The notes: generated by a model from the letters alone, not told the origin. Numbered from the stretch's first letter, positions 16,476-25,671 are shown. The stretch: DNA of 64,000 bases from Chlamydiota bacterium (GCA_021772335.1 JAJFMD010000007.1:1-64000), one strand, 5' to 3'. A program made the numbers and translations.

Positions 16476-17880
16476 AGTCGAAATTTTTTTCTTTTTTGTC
16501 TTTATCGTTTTATTCGCACGGTATTGTTTCAAATCTTATCGCTCAGTCCATACAGAAGATAGCTATCTCATAGCGGATCGATCTCTTCCCTTATTGCCTT
16601 TGATCGCAACTCTTGTCATGACCGAATTTAACACTGCAACTCTAATCTCATTTTCTGGTCTTGGTTACCTGGCAGGATTGCGAGCGCTATTTCTGCCTGC
16701 GATATTTTTAATTGCATTAACTTTTTATGCTTTAACCGTTGCTAAAAAATGGAAAGAACTCAATGGCTTATCTGTAGCTGAGCTCTTTACTAAACGCTAT
16801 GGCTCTCGCTTTGGAAAAATCACAAGTGTGATGTTGATCTGTGCAATGATTGGTTTTGGAGCCACATATCTTAAATCTTTGACGATGCTCTTTCAACCCA
16901 TCCTTCCCAATATGCCCGAATCCCTTCTCAGCTTAAGCTTACTCTCGATCATCTTGCTCTTAACATTGCGCGGAGGGCTGAAAGCTATTGTACGCTTTGA
17001 TATTGCCAGTTTCATACTTGTTGCTTTTGTCATGCCAATGATCCTCTTCTTCGTATACACCAACAGCTCTAGCTATGCGATTAACTCATTGCAAATGTAT
17101 TTAATTTCTCATGCGCCAGCAAAGGTTCTACCAGGTACATTCATCGTCTCTTTAATTTTGCTGACCATGTTCACCTATATCCTAGCTCCATGGTACGGAC
17201 AAAAAATGTTTGCAGCACGCTCGCCTAAAGTTGCAAAACTCGCTGTGATGATCTCTGCAGTGATTGTTTTTGCTCTTTATTCTTGTGCGATTTTTGCTAC
17301 AGCGCTACTACGCGCTAGACGTCCGGAACTTGCAAGTTACGAAATGGCACTGCCTCACGTTGTGCAACATTACTTGCCTGCCTATTTACGTATATTTGCT
17401 TATTTGCTCTTTTTTACAGCCGCAGGAACAACTCTTGCGGGTGTATGGAATGCGATGAGTGCAATGGTTGTCGGCGACTTTTTAAAGAAACAAAAAGGGC
17501 ATCAACGAAGCATTGTCATTACACTTTTATTCGCCTTAGTCACATATGGTTCTTCCAATCTACTCATAGACAATGTCTTTAATAAAATGATTTTAGCTAA
17601 TATTCCCATTGCCGCGCTCTCATTTGCTCTTCTTGCAGGATTTTACTGGGATAAAGTGTCTAATTTTGGAGCTTACCTCAGCATCTCTGTCGGCCTTGTT
17701 TGGGGAACGGGTTGTTTCTTTGTATTTGGCGAGCAAGAATACATTTGGTATTGGGCTGTTTGCGGCATTCCGCTAACTTTTATTTGCGGAATACTCGGTT
17801 CCTTATGGAAACCCAATCTCGAAGCCATTCCGCTTAAAAATGCAGAAATGCCAATCGATTCACCACCTACAGATCAATAA
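16468..17880 (+). CDS. Sodium/solute symporter (SSS family)
   Basis: A 470-residue protein with about 12-13 hydrophobic segments and the SSS pattern near the start (TEFNTATLISFSGLGYLAGL) and in ELFTKRYG. SSS transporters move sugars, amino acids, choline or other solutes with sodium. Substrate is unknown; its position after a CDP-alcohol phosphatidyltransferase makes a head-group alcohol or a precursor an attractive but untested guess. It overlaps the preceding gene by 8 bases and ends the operon. Confidence 0.82.
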   Translation: MGRVEIFFFFVFIVLFARYCFKSYRSVHTEDSYLIADRSLPLLPLIATLVMTEFNTATLISFSGLGYLAGLRALFLPAIFLIALTFYALTVAKKWKELNGLSVAELFTKRYGSRFGKITSVMLICAMIGFGATYLKSLTMLFQPILPNMPESLLSLSLLSIILLLTLRGGLKAIVRFDIASFILVAFVMPMILFFVYTNSSSYAINSLQMYLISHAPAKVLPGTFIVSLILLTMFTYILAPWYGQKMFAARSPKVAKLAVMISAVIVFALYSCAIFATALLRARRPELASYEMALPHVVQHYLPAYLRIFAYLLFFTAAGTTLAGVWNAMSAMVVGDFLKKQKGHQRSIVITLLFALVTYGSSNLLIDNVFNKMILANIPIAALSFALLAGFYWDKVSNFGAYLSISVGLVWGTGCFFVFGEQEYIWYWAVCGIPLTFICGILGSLWKPNLEAIPLKNAEMPIDSPPTDQ

Positions 17881-17949
17881 AACTCTATAGGTTAAAATAG
17901 AGCAACGCGCTATCCTTAGCTGCAGAAAATTGCAAAAAAAAGGGTTAGC

Positions 17950-19818
17950 ATGAGTTTTCCTCTAGCAGCCGATGTTACTGCGGTTCCGGCACAAAGCACT
18001 AGTCCTCCTGAGGGTGATAGGCCACCACGCAGGAAGAGCTCAGCAGGATCTTCTTCCAGCGGCGCCAGTAGTATTCATCCTGTTGCCCATGGATCTATTG
18101 AAGGCACTTTTAACATCTCTCAAGCTATTAGTTTCCCTCGTCCACGTTCTAAATCTCAACGTGAAAAAGAAGCTGAAAGACGACGGCTCAGCGATGAAGG
18201 GATTAGCCAGCTTCAGCTGAGCCCTAAAAAAGGCAATCATCAAAAAGCAAAATCTGAAATTCAAAGAATCATTAATGCTCAATGTTTAACCTTTAATGAC
18301 TACCTCCGATTTGAAGAATTACAAAAGACAAGACCGCATGAAGAATCGTATGATCATTTTGATGCCAGAGAACTCGATTTTTCAAATTGTCATGCGACGA
18401 ATCAACAACTTCGTTATTTTATTGAAAATCATGATATTACTCACGTTGTAAGGGCGAACTTCTCACGATGTACAAATTTGACAACGGTTGCTTTGAGCAA
18501 GCTTGGAGAACGCTGTCCTAATCTATCCTATCTCGACATAACACACTGCAATCTTATTTCTTACACGAGTATTTATGCCTTTCTTCGAGCATACCCTACA
18601 GATGGTCCAACGCTTACGGGTTGCACTCCCCTTCAAACTCTTATTTTGGATAAATGCCCAGATATAGAAGATAATTCTCTAGTACAGATTTCTAAATTTT
18701 GCCGCGGATTAATACACTTTTCAATAACTCATAATCCGGCAATAACCAATGAAGGAATAAAAGAGATTGTCAACCCAAAAAACTGTCCTCGGTTAACTCA
18801 CGTAAATATCAATGGAGCTAAAAAAATTGATCGTACTGCGCTAAGAGTAATCGCCCAAAGTTGTCGTAAACTGATGGAATTCCACTTTTGGCAATCTGCA
18901 CCTAGTAATGTAAATGCGAATACTCATGAAGATTTATCGGCAGAAATATGTGAAATTGCTTCTCTTCGTCATTTAATCGTACTTGAAACTGATGCGATTC
19001 TAAACGATCAAAATTTAACCGAACTGATTGAGAGAAACAAAAATTTTAAAACGCTTCAACTTAGAGGCATGCTAGACGTCACAGATCAAGGAATTCAAGC
19101 TCTGCATCAATGCAAAAATTTACATACGCTATATTTGCACGATTGCCCACGATTGACTAGCAAAGGACTAAAAAGGCTCTTTGAAAACCTGCCTATACTC
19201 AAAGAATTCTATATATACCGTAATGATTCCCTAGATGATGAGAGCATGTGCGCCCTAAACTCAACACCTACACTTATTTTTGAAGATTGCATGCTAACAG
19301 GAGAGGTTTTCTCTGCCCCTCTTTGGCGCCAGTGTTTATCAGTTCTGAGTTTTATTTCTTGTGAAAACATTAGTGATCCAGCAATTTCCAACCTTCCCTG
19401 GGCACTCTCTTCATTAACATTGAGCGGATCCAACAAGATTACTTCAAATCAGTGGCTACACTTAGGGAATAATGGACCTGAAAGACTGAAAGAATTGAGC
19501 ATCAACCATCGCCATCAATCAGACTCTCCTCTTACTGAAGCAGCTCTACGCGCTATGGGCACTCGCTTTAAACTGTTAAAAAGACTCGATCTCTCATACC
19601 ATGCTCATCTTCCCCCCAATACATTAACAATCATTGGAGAACCAGGACTATTTCCCGAACTTTCTTATCTCAATGTTTATCACTGCCCTACTGTCGATAT
19701 CAATCAATTAAAACACCTGCAGGACCGCACAGGATTAACGATAGCACTAGAAGAGAGAAGAAAAAAAGAATGCGAGGAATATTTTCAGTCAGCATCCACT
19801 TTCTTCAACTTCTTTTAA
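17950..19818 (+). CDS. Large leucine-rich-repeat protein, effector-like
   Basis: A 622-residue protein. Residues 1-110 are disordered-looking, rich in Ser, Pro, Arg and Lys (for example RRKSSAGSSSSGASS and a KEAERRRL segment). Residues from about 135 on are cysteine-containing LRRs of the eukaryotic F-box/AMN1 class, with units such as CPNLSYLDITHCNLIS and CKNLHTLYLHDCPRLT. No Sec signal is present. A polar, Ser-rich N-terminus before a eukaryote-like binding domain is typical of type III effectors, so a host-directed role is inferred. No F-box is recognised by eye. It stands alone between two operons. Confidence 0.8.
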   Translation: MSFPLAADVTAVPAQSTSPPEGDRPPRRKSSAGSSSSGASSIHPVAHGSIEGTFNISQAISFPRPRSKSQREKEAERRRLSDEGISQLQLSPKKGNHQKAKSEIQRIINAQCLTFNDYLRFEELQKTRPHEESYDHFDARELDFSNCHATNQQLRYFIENHDITHVVRANFSRCTNLTTVALSKLGERCPNLSYLDITHCNLISYTSIYAFLRAYPTDGPTLTGCTPLQTLILDKCPDIEDNSLVQISKFCRGLIHFSITHNPAITNEGIKEIVNPKNCPRLTHVNINGAKKIDRTALRVIAQSCRKLMEFHFWQSAPSNVNANTHEDLSAEICEIASLRHLIVLETDAILNDQNLTELIERNKNFKTLQLRGMLDVTDQGIQALHQCKNLHTLYLHDCPRLTSKGLKRLFENLPILKEFYIYRNDSLDDESMCALNSTPTLIFEDCMLTGEVFSAPLWRQCLSVLSFISCENISDPAISNLPWALSSLTLSGSNKITSNQWLHLGNNGPERLKELSINHRHQSDSPLTEAALRAMGTRFKLLKRLDLSYHAHLPPNTLTIIGEPGLFPELSYLNVYHCPTVDINQLKHLQDRTGLTIALEERRKKECEEYFQSASTFFNFF

Positions 19819-19847
19819 AACCTTAAAAGACATATTTACCACAGAGT

Positions 19848-19933
19848 CACAGAGAATAGTGAGCTTTTCACCGTCGTATCAACGTTAAAAACAAGCGCAC
19901 CCTGCAACAGTTAAAATCTCACTGTGCTCTGTG
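19848..19933. repeat. Imperfect inverted repeat of 'cacagag...gtgag' type
   Basis: CACAGAGAATAGTGAG at 19848-19863 is an inverted match (13 of 16) to the bases at 19918-19933, with 54 bases between. The left arm is part of a longer 'ccacagagtcacagagaa' sequence, a type of motif I recall from intergenic regions of unrelated bacteria. It lies between the convergent LRR and yebC genes and could fold into a long terminator-like stem. Confidence 0.5.
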
Positions 19934-19947
19934 CTGCTATTCAATTT

Positions 19948-20667
19948 TTATGTGATTTGCATGTTGTGGTAGATCGCATCAACATCGTCGAGATCTTCAA
20001 GCCACTCGATGAGTTCGGTATTGGCTTGTGCTAGCTCTTGATTACATTCAACAAAGGTTTTTGGAATCATTTCAAGGCCAACTTCTAGAGTAGGAATATT
20101 TTTCTGATCGAGATGATCTTTAACCTGATAAAGCAGATCAGGAGGCGTTGTGATCACATAGAGTTCATCTGTAACTTCAAAATCATCAGCACCCGCTTCG
20201 GTTACTTCAAGGAAAAGAGCATCTTCATCTATAGAGCTTTTGGCAACTTGAATCACGCCTTTGCGCTCAAAGTTAAAAGAGACCGCACCAGGTGTTGCAA
20301 CTGATCCCCCTTTCTTATTAGTCGCAATGCGCATATCAGATGAAATGCGATTTTTATTATCAGTCATTACATCAGCAATAATACCAACGCCACCATGGCC
20401 ATAAAGCTCGTAAGTTAATTCAGAGAAATCATTTTGATCACTACTACTCGCTTTCTTGATATTGCGGTCGATATTCTCATTGGGCATGTTGACAGAGCGC
20501 GCCTTTTGCACAACAAGTCTTAGCCGAGGATTGCCTTTTGGATCAGCACCTCCCTGTTTAACAGCACTAATAATCTCTTTGGCGATGCGTGAAAAAACTT
20601 TCCCTTTCTTCGCATCTGCCCGCGCTTTGCGGTGCTTGGTATTTGCCCATTTACTATGTCCAGCCAT
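19948..20667 (-). CDS. yebC: YebC/PmpR (TACO1) family protein
   Basis: A 239-residue protein with the family start MAGHSKWANTKHRKARADAK and the segments GHGGVG and the acidic C-terminal domain. YebC proteins act as transcription regulators or, as more recently shown for some members, help ribosomes translate proline stretches. It is the last gene of a six-gene minus-strand run beginning at 25398. Its length is normal for the family. Confidence 0.95.
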   Translation of the reverse strand: MAGHSKWANTKHRKARADAKKGKVFSRIAKEIISAVKQGGADPKGNPRLRLVVQKARSVNMPNENIDRNIKKASSSDQNDFSELTYELYGHGGVGIIADVMTDNKNRISSDMRIATNKKGGSVATPGAVSFNFERKGVIQVAKSSIDEDALFLEVTEAGADDFEVTDELYVITTPPDLLYQVKDHLDQKNIPTLEVGLEMIPKTFVECNQELAQANTELIEWLEDLDDVDAIYHNMQIT

Positions 20668-20676
20668 CGTCTCTCT

Positions 20677-21126
20677 TTATACTTTTGCGCATTCTTTTGA
20701 GATCACTCGATCGAGTATCATATCGAGATTCTCTTTTTCAAATTTACGTGCCTCTTCATAAGCATGAAATTGTTTTTCCCTGTCACGAAATTTATCGTGA
20801 TGCACTCTTCTTCTCCCCCATCTTCCTCTCTTTGGAGGGCATACATGATGACACATTTCATGATATACAATGTAGGAGAGGAAAAAATAAGGAAACCGTA
20901 AATTATCGAGGAAACGGTGGATTTTTATCAACTTCAGCCTAGCATCATAAACCCCGAGTAAACGGCTACTCTGTGATCCCCTGTTTGCATTAGCAAACCA
21001 AGTGATTGACAAGTTTAATTTTTTCTTAAAATACGCTTGTTCGACCTCTTCATAAATTTGCTTAAGATCGTAATGCTGTCCCAAGGTGACAAGTTTGATT
21101 TTTTTCTTTTTCGGTATCAGTATCAT
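20677..21126 (-). CDS. SprT-like zinc metallopeptidase-fold protein
   Basis: A 149-residue protein with the HExxH zinc motif in YHEMCHH, in the arrangement of the SprT-like family (related to eukaryotic Spartan/Wss1). In those, the fold cleaves DNA-protein crosslinks; bacterial SprT members are poorly characterised. The region after the motif is very basic (PPKRGRWGRRRVHHDKF), consistent with nucleic acid contact. It overlaps the acetyltransferase before it by 4 bases and lies 9 bases before yebC, so it is co-transcribed. Confidence 0.75.
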   Translation of the reverse strand: MILIPKKKKIKLVTLGQHYDLKQIYEEVEQAYFKKKLNLSITWFANANRGSQSSRLLGVYDARLKLIKIHRFLDNLRFPYFFLSYIVYHEMCHHVCPPKRGRWGRRRVHHDKFRDREKQFHAYEEARKFEKENLDMILDRVISKECAKV

Positions 21127-21608
21127 AATTTCTTTTGCATCAAAATTTTACTAATGTATTCGTCATCTTCTTTAATAAAATGCTCATCAATCCCAAATTG
21201 CTCATAGCCAAAACGCTGATAAAGGCGAATCGCTGGATTACCTTCATATACTTCGAGATAGAGGAGTTCAATCTGAAATTTTTCCTTAGCAAGCTTTTCA
21301 AGATCTGAAAGCAGCTCACTTCCAATACCTTGATCGCGATATTTCTCTGTAACAAGAATCGAAATCAAACAGGTGTGCGCTGTCTTTTTAAATGGGGAAA
21401 GATTAAGAACAGCCATGCCGCATGGGACCCCTTCTATTTCAGCTGTCACACCACCACCCATTTCAGCAAACCGCATCCAAATTCGCACTGAATCTTCAAT
21501 TTCCCTATCGAGCAGCATCGGAAACCAACGCAATGTTCCTGGCTGATAAAACATTTCACTTAGCAGCTGGCTATCTTCTGTATTAGTTAATCTTACTGTT
21601 GGTTTCAT
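21123..21608 (-). CDS. GNAT-family N-acetyltransferase
   Basis: A 161-residue GNAT protein. The acetyl-CoA-binding motif is in KYRDQGIGSELL (Q/RxxGxG/A), and the C-terminal part has LYQRFGYEQFG as in the family. Chlamydia has one acetyltransferase between yebC and prfB as I remember; here there are two paralogs in tandem. The substrate is unknown. Its start overlaps the stop of the upstream paralog by 4 bases (ATGA). Confidence 0.85.
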   Translation of the reverse strand: MKPTVRLTNTEDSQLLSEMFYQPGTLRWFPMLLDREIEDSVRIWMRFAEMGGGVTAEIEGVPCGMAVLNLSPFKKTAHTCLISILVTEKYRDQGIGSELLSDLEKLAKEKFQIELLYLEVYEGNPAIRLYQRFGYEQFGIDEHFIKEDDEYISKILMQKKL

Positions 21609-22117
21609 AGCTTCTTTAAGTATGTTTTATATAAAAGACGGGCGCGGTACTTTTTGCCTTCTTTGACATAATTTTCCTGCCTTGCATATTGAATAAAGCC
21701 TTCTTTCTCAAGAAGGGAAGTGATTGAATTTCCTTCAAACACTTCAATTAACATAATCTCAAGCTTAAAATAATTTTGAGCAAGATGCTTTAAATTGCGC
21801 AATAAAGTTGTTCCAACCTTCTTTCTTTGGCACTTTGGATCGACAATCAATTTAAACTGACAGTGATGAGCAACCTTACGATAAGGCATAATAAATATTG
21901 TGCCGATCCCAATGGGTTTTCCATTAAGAGTCGCAGTTAAACTGCTATGAATCCGTGTAAAACTCATCCAAGCGCGAATCGCATTATCGAGCTCCTGCCC
22001 TACTGAACAAGGGAAATTCTCCAGTATGTTCGGCTCACTGATCCACTCACGCAAATAGGGAGTGTCAAAGATTTTCGTATAGCGGATCTCACAATGGGAA
22101 AGATCTTCGCTTTGCAT
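21605..22117 (-). CDS. GNAT-family N-acetyltransferase paralog
   Basis: A 170-residue GNAT protein similar to the neighbour downstream (shared pattern: 'ILENFP/LRWFP', 'D..IR.WM.F', 'G..LL..L..LA...F..E...EV.EGN'). Its acetyl-CoA motif is altered to QRKKVGTTLL, keeping only part of the Q/RxxGxG/A signature, so activity could be changed. Tandem duplication inside the prfB-yebC operon is the simplest origin. It starts 2 bases after prfB ends. Confidence 0.78.
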   Translation of the reverse strand: MQSEDLSHCEIRYTKIFDTPYLREWISEPNILENFPCSVGQELDNAIRAWMSFTRIHSSLTATLNGKPIGIGTIFIMPYRKVAHHCQFKLIVDPKCQRKKVGTTLLRNLKHLAQNYFKLEIMLIEVFEGNSITSLLEKEGFIQYARQENYVKEGKKYRARLLYKTYLKKL

Positions 22118-22119
22118 CG

Positions 22120-23215
22120 TTAACCAAACTCCTTGAGATAAGCATTCACAAAAAGATCGAGATCTCCATCCATGACTGCCTCGACATTACCATTTTCTAC
22201 CTTAGTACGCGTATCTTTGACAAGTGTATAGGGTTGGAAAACATAATTGCGAATCTGACTGCCCCAAGAAATCTCCATTTTCTCACCACCCATCGCAGCG
22301 ATTTGTTTCTCTCTTTCTTGAACCTGAAGCTGATAGAGTTTAGCGCGCAGCAGTTTCATGCACGTTTCTCGATTTCCAATCTGACTGCGTTCTTTTTGGC
22401 AGGTCACAACAGTATTCGTCGGTAGATGTGTGATGCGCACTGCAGAATCAGTGGTATTGACGTGTTGTCCCCCAGCACCAGAGGAGCGATAAGTGTCAAC
22501 GCGCAAATCATCAGGCCTAATATCTATTTCAATATCATCATCAATCTCAGGAGTCACATCAACAGAAGCAAAGCTTGTATGACGACGAGCGTTGCTATCA
22601 AAAGGAGAAATGCGCACCAAGCGGTGTACGCCGCGTTCTGCTTTACAATAGCCATAGGCATAACTACCAGATATTTTAAGAGTGATATTTTTCAAACCTG
22701 CAACTTCTCCGTCGACAAAATCGATGATCTCACACTTCCAATTGCGTTTAGAAGCCCAACGCTGATACATACGTGATAACATGTGTGCCCAATCGCAAGC
22801 TTCTGTCCCTCCAGCACCTGAGTTAATATTGATAAAACAGTTACAGCTGTCGAGTTCGCCAGATAACATCTTGCGAATTTCTAAAGCATTTAGCTCTTTG
22901 TCTATCAATTGAAGTTCGTTTTCTAATTCTTCAATTAGCTCACTATCTCCACTCTCTTCAGCTTCAGGTAGCAATTCTTGCAAATCTTCAAAGCGCCTTT
23001 TGATTCCAGCGTAACCTTCTGCCCATTCCTTAAGAATTTTTACTTCGGAAAGAATTTTTTGCGCCTTTTTTTGATCATTCCAAAAATCCGGCGCTTCCAG
23101 CTCCTTCTCAAAATCTTGAATTTGCTTTTCTTTTGACTCTAAGTCAAAGATACCTCCACATGTGGAGCAGGCGTGTTTTGATCTCTTTTACTTTTAAATC
23201 GGTTTGTTCACTCAT
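22120..23215 (-). CDS. prfB: Peptide chain release factor 2, with programmed +1 frameshift
   Basis: The gene starts at ATG 23215-23213 and reads 23 codons to an in-frame TGA at 23146-23144, then continues in the +1 frame from GAC (23145-23143), giving 364 residues. The site is TGGAGGTATCTTTGAC: an internal ribosome-binding-like AGG, then CTT TGA C, the classical autoregulatory prfB slip site. The SPF recognition tripeptide is at about residues 203-205 and the catalytic GGQ at 248-250, close to the positions in E. coli. RF2 reads UGA and UAA; low RF2 favours the frameshift. The start overlaps the preceding stop (TAATG). Confidence 0.96.
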
Positions 23216-25398
23216 TAAGAAGTCTCGAGGGTTAGTTCAACATTGCGATCAGGAGTATAATTATAATTCCAATGCCAGGAAGGTTTATCAATCGGCTTGC
23301 TGCGGAAGACAACACCGTCTCCCTGCTGCTCAGCAATTATGCATGTATTAGATGGAACTTCGATCTTTAAATCCCCTTCAAAAGTGACATTTTCAGCATA
23401 AAACTCACCATGACCGTGAACGATTATCTCACACTGCTCTAATCTTTGCACTTCATTCTTCCAATAGATATTTGCCATCGAGTGATCAATTCCCTGATTG
23501 ATGACATTGACATTGATTAGAGTACATTTCCCCCCTTTATGGGAGTAATGCAAGTGGTGATGCTCATCAATATGCCCCATTACCTCATCAGCTCTAATGA
23601 GCAAACTCCCCTCTAAATGTAAATTTTCTATATTAGCTTCGGCAATTTGCAAATCAAGCTCAGCTCTTGATGCAAGAGTTCCTCCGCGCAGCTTTCGAGC
23701 AATCACGCTATAAAGAGGGCCGAGCGCAGCATGATAGCGAAAAATAAAGCTTGGCCCATAAAGCAGATAATCGCGACCTTCTGTCAATTTTGGAGCACTA
23801 AAGTGGCAATACTCAGTAAGCAATTCGCGCGCATTCTTAAGCCAATCGAGAAAACATCCCTCAGGAGTCTCATTCAAAGGGAGAGAGGAAGAAAATTCTC
23901 TCTTTGCAGTGGAAATCGTTTTTTCTCTTTTATTATAGGTTAAAAAAGTGCTGAGCTGATGTTTCCCCTCTTCAGTGATTCTCTGATCAAAAGTATCGAT
24001 AAAATCATCCGCAATATTTTGCATTGTCGATTCTAGTCGAGCAACTTCTCTCTCTTCTAGCTTATTCTTATCACCGAAACAAAAAGCTTTTTTGAAGTTA
24101 ATCAACATTCCTGGAACAGGAAAGTGATTGACTGCATCATTTAAGGATTCAATGTCACCAAATAAAATATTCGTATTGGAAGAAAATTTTGAATGTTCAT
24201 CGCCAGGATATTCTGGTTCATCAACGATATTATGTTTTTGGAAATCGGTATATTCAATATTCGTCAAACAGTATTGATACTGATTATCCCTCTCTCTCTC
24301 AACAAGCACATTCATCCCTTCAGAAGATGCAACTTTACGGGGACAAGAAGCAAAGCCAAAGCGTTTATCTTTGGCATAACCATAGCCCGAAAAACAGAGA
24401 AGATTACTATCAAGACCCGCCATCGGATTGTTAATCTGTCTAGCGAGAATTTTACTGCGTCCTTCAGCTCTAAACCAATCAAAAATCCCCTCTTCTTGAG
24501 CGAGTTTCCAAATCACTCCATGACCACCGGGTTTCATCAAAAGCTCTAACGGAGCTTGCATACACCAATTCCCCTCTCGGTCGATTGTTGGCACTAGTGG
24601 TTGGCAAATCAAACGAAGGCTCTCTTTTGGGCGATTAAACCAATGCATCTCTCTGCATATCGTTTTAATATGCTGGTGATTATCTTTCTCTTTTGACGTC
24701 ATCATGCAAATCGGCGTTATCACTTGCTTCTGATGCAATTTCCAATAGAGATACTCTCGCGCTTGAACATCTTCGATTAAACCTTCAAGTAAAGTCATAT
24801 TCCCAAATTGCAATACCGCAGCAGGCAAAGCCTCTTTGCTCACAGGATCGTGCAGATTCAAACGATCAGCGGCTCCTCCAACAGGATAAATTTCAGCAAA
24901 GAATGGTAGTGATTCAATTCCTTCCGCTGTCATCTCATTAACAAAATCATTTTCTTCAAAAATCGTAATTTGTGGTGCTTTGCGAAATGCGCAATTCTCC
25001 CATTGTTTATCATGATTAATCGATGTCAAAAAACGGAGCATCATTAAATGATATCCAACAAGACCGCCGAGATGAGCATAAAATTTTTCTACAGAAAATA
25101 GCTCGTCGATGAACTGTCGTAAAGAATGCGGCGAGATCTGATAACCCGTAAATAAATGATCGCCTTGATCTATGGCAATCAGCTCTTTTACAATTAATTC
25201 ACAATCAGGAGAAAGTCCCGCAAGAATGGTTCTTAATTGGCTAACCTTTGAAAAAAACGATTTCACAACTGCTAATTTATTGAGATGCTCAATTTTTTCA
25301 TCTATGCTCGCTGCAGCCTGCAAATGTTCAGCAAGCGTAGAGAGATCGGAGATCTGTTGATTGAGATCTTGTTTCGTTCTATGAATCAATGCACACAT
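23215..25398 (-). CDS. Nucleotide-sugar pyrophosphorylase resembling plastid UGP3
   Basis: A 727-residue protein. The region from about residue 168 has a nucleotidyltransferase signature, EIYPVGGAADRLNLHDP, followed by LPAAVLQFGNMTLLEGL and QAREYLYWKLHQKQVITPI. I recognise this pattern from UGP3, the plastid UDP-glucose pyrophosphorylase used in plant sulfolipid synthesis, and its bacterial relatives. The C-terminal 200 residues look like a beta-solenoid of the kind found in sugar pyrophosphorylases. The reaction is expected to be UTP plus a sugar 1-phosphate giving a UDP-sugar; the actual sugar is not determined. First gene of the operon with prfB. Confidence 0.7.
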   Translation of the reverse strand: MCALIHRTKQDLNQQISDLSTLAEHLQAAASIDEKIEHLNKLAVVKSFFSKVSQLRTILAGLSPDCELIVKELIAIDQGDHLFTGYQISPHSLRQFIDELFSVEKFYAHLGGLVGYHLMMLRFLTSINHDKQWENCAFRKAPQITIFEENDFVNEMTAEGIESLPFFAEIYPVGGAADRLNLHDPVSKEALPAAVLQFGNMTLLEGLIEDVQAREYLYWKLHQKQVITPICMMTSKEKDNHQHIKTICREMHWFNRPKESLRLICQPLVPTIDREGNWCMQAPLELLMKPGGHGVIWKLAQEEGIFDWFRAEGRSKILARQINNPMAGLDSNLLCFSGYGYAKDKRFGFASCPRKVASSEGMNVLVERERDNQYQYCLTNIEYTDFQKHNIVDEPEYPGDEHSKFSSNTNILFGDIESLNDAVNHFPVPGMLINFKKAFCFGDKNKLEEREVARLESTMQNIADDFIDTFDQRITEEGKHQLSTFLTYNKREKTISTAKREFSSSLPLNETPEGCFLDWLKNARELLTEYCHFSAPKLTEGRDYLLYGPSFIFRYHAALGPLYSVIARKLRGGTLASRAELDLQIAEANIENLHLEGSLLIRADEVMGHIDEHHHLHYSHKGGKCTLINVNVINQGIDHSMANIYWKNEVQRLEQCEIIVHGHGEFYAENVTFEGDLKIEVPSNTCIIAEQQGDGVVFRSKPIDKPSWHWNYNYTPDRNVELTLETS

Positions 25399-25413
25399 AT
25401 TGAGAATCCCTTT

Positions 25414-25456
25414 AAGAGTCTGCTCTCAAAACTCATTTTAGAAAGCAGTTTTTTTT
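25414..25456 (-). repeat. Intergenic repeat element, copy A
   Basis: On the minus strand it reads AAAACTGCTTTCT...ATGAGTTTT..GAGCAGACTCTT and can form a stem (CTGCTTTC with GAGAGCAG). Related copies are at 50319-50351, 54317-54362 and 56995-57048. It lies directly upstream of the UGP3-like gene. Confidence 0.55.
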
Positions 25457-25642
25457 AGGCCCTTTTGCGCCAACATAACTGAATCTTATATACGTTGCAA
25501 ATCTTCGATTTTCCTATTGTAGAGGGAAAATTATTTTTTACTGGAAATTCTTCATTAAAAAGATGTATACCAAAGTGAGAATTAATCATTCCTATTCCCA
25601 ATGAGGAATAAGGGAAAATATTCAGCATTTGTGCGTTTTTTT

Positions 25643-25671
25643 TTGACTAGAATGCACTATGCTTTTACAAC
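25643..25671 (+). promoter_or_regulatory. Possible sigma-70-type promoter for the SWIB gene
   Basis: TTGACT at 25643-25648 and TACAAC at 25666-25671 are 17 bases apart (five and four of six consensus bases). The leader to the SWIB start would be about 125 bases. The 404-base gap 25399-25802 holds this, repeat copy A and a possible extra -10 (TATAAT at 25704-25709); I see no gene in it. Confidence 0.4.

Noticed and set aside
20456-20942. Two plus-strand open frames over yebC and the SprT-like gene
   Set aside because: They overlap conserved minus-strand genes completely and have no recognisable protein features.
22426-22776. 116-codon open frame antisense to prfB
   Set aside because: It lies entirely inside the well-supported release factor gene and resembles no family.
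22984-23215. prfB as a pseudogene with a frameshift
   Set aside because: The stop sits in the known programmed frameshift context (CTT TGA C with an upstream AGG element), and the total length and motif positions match functional RF2.
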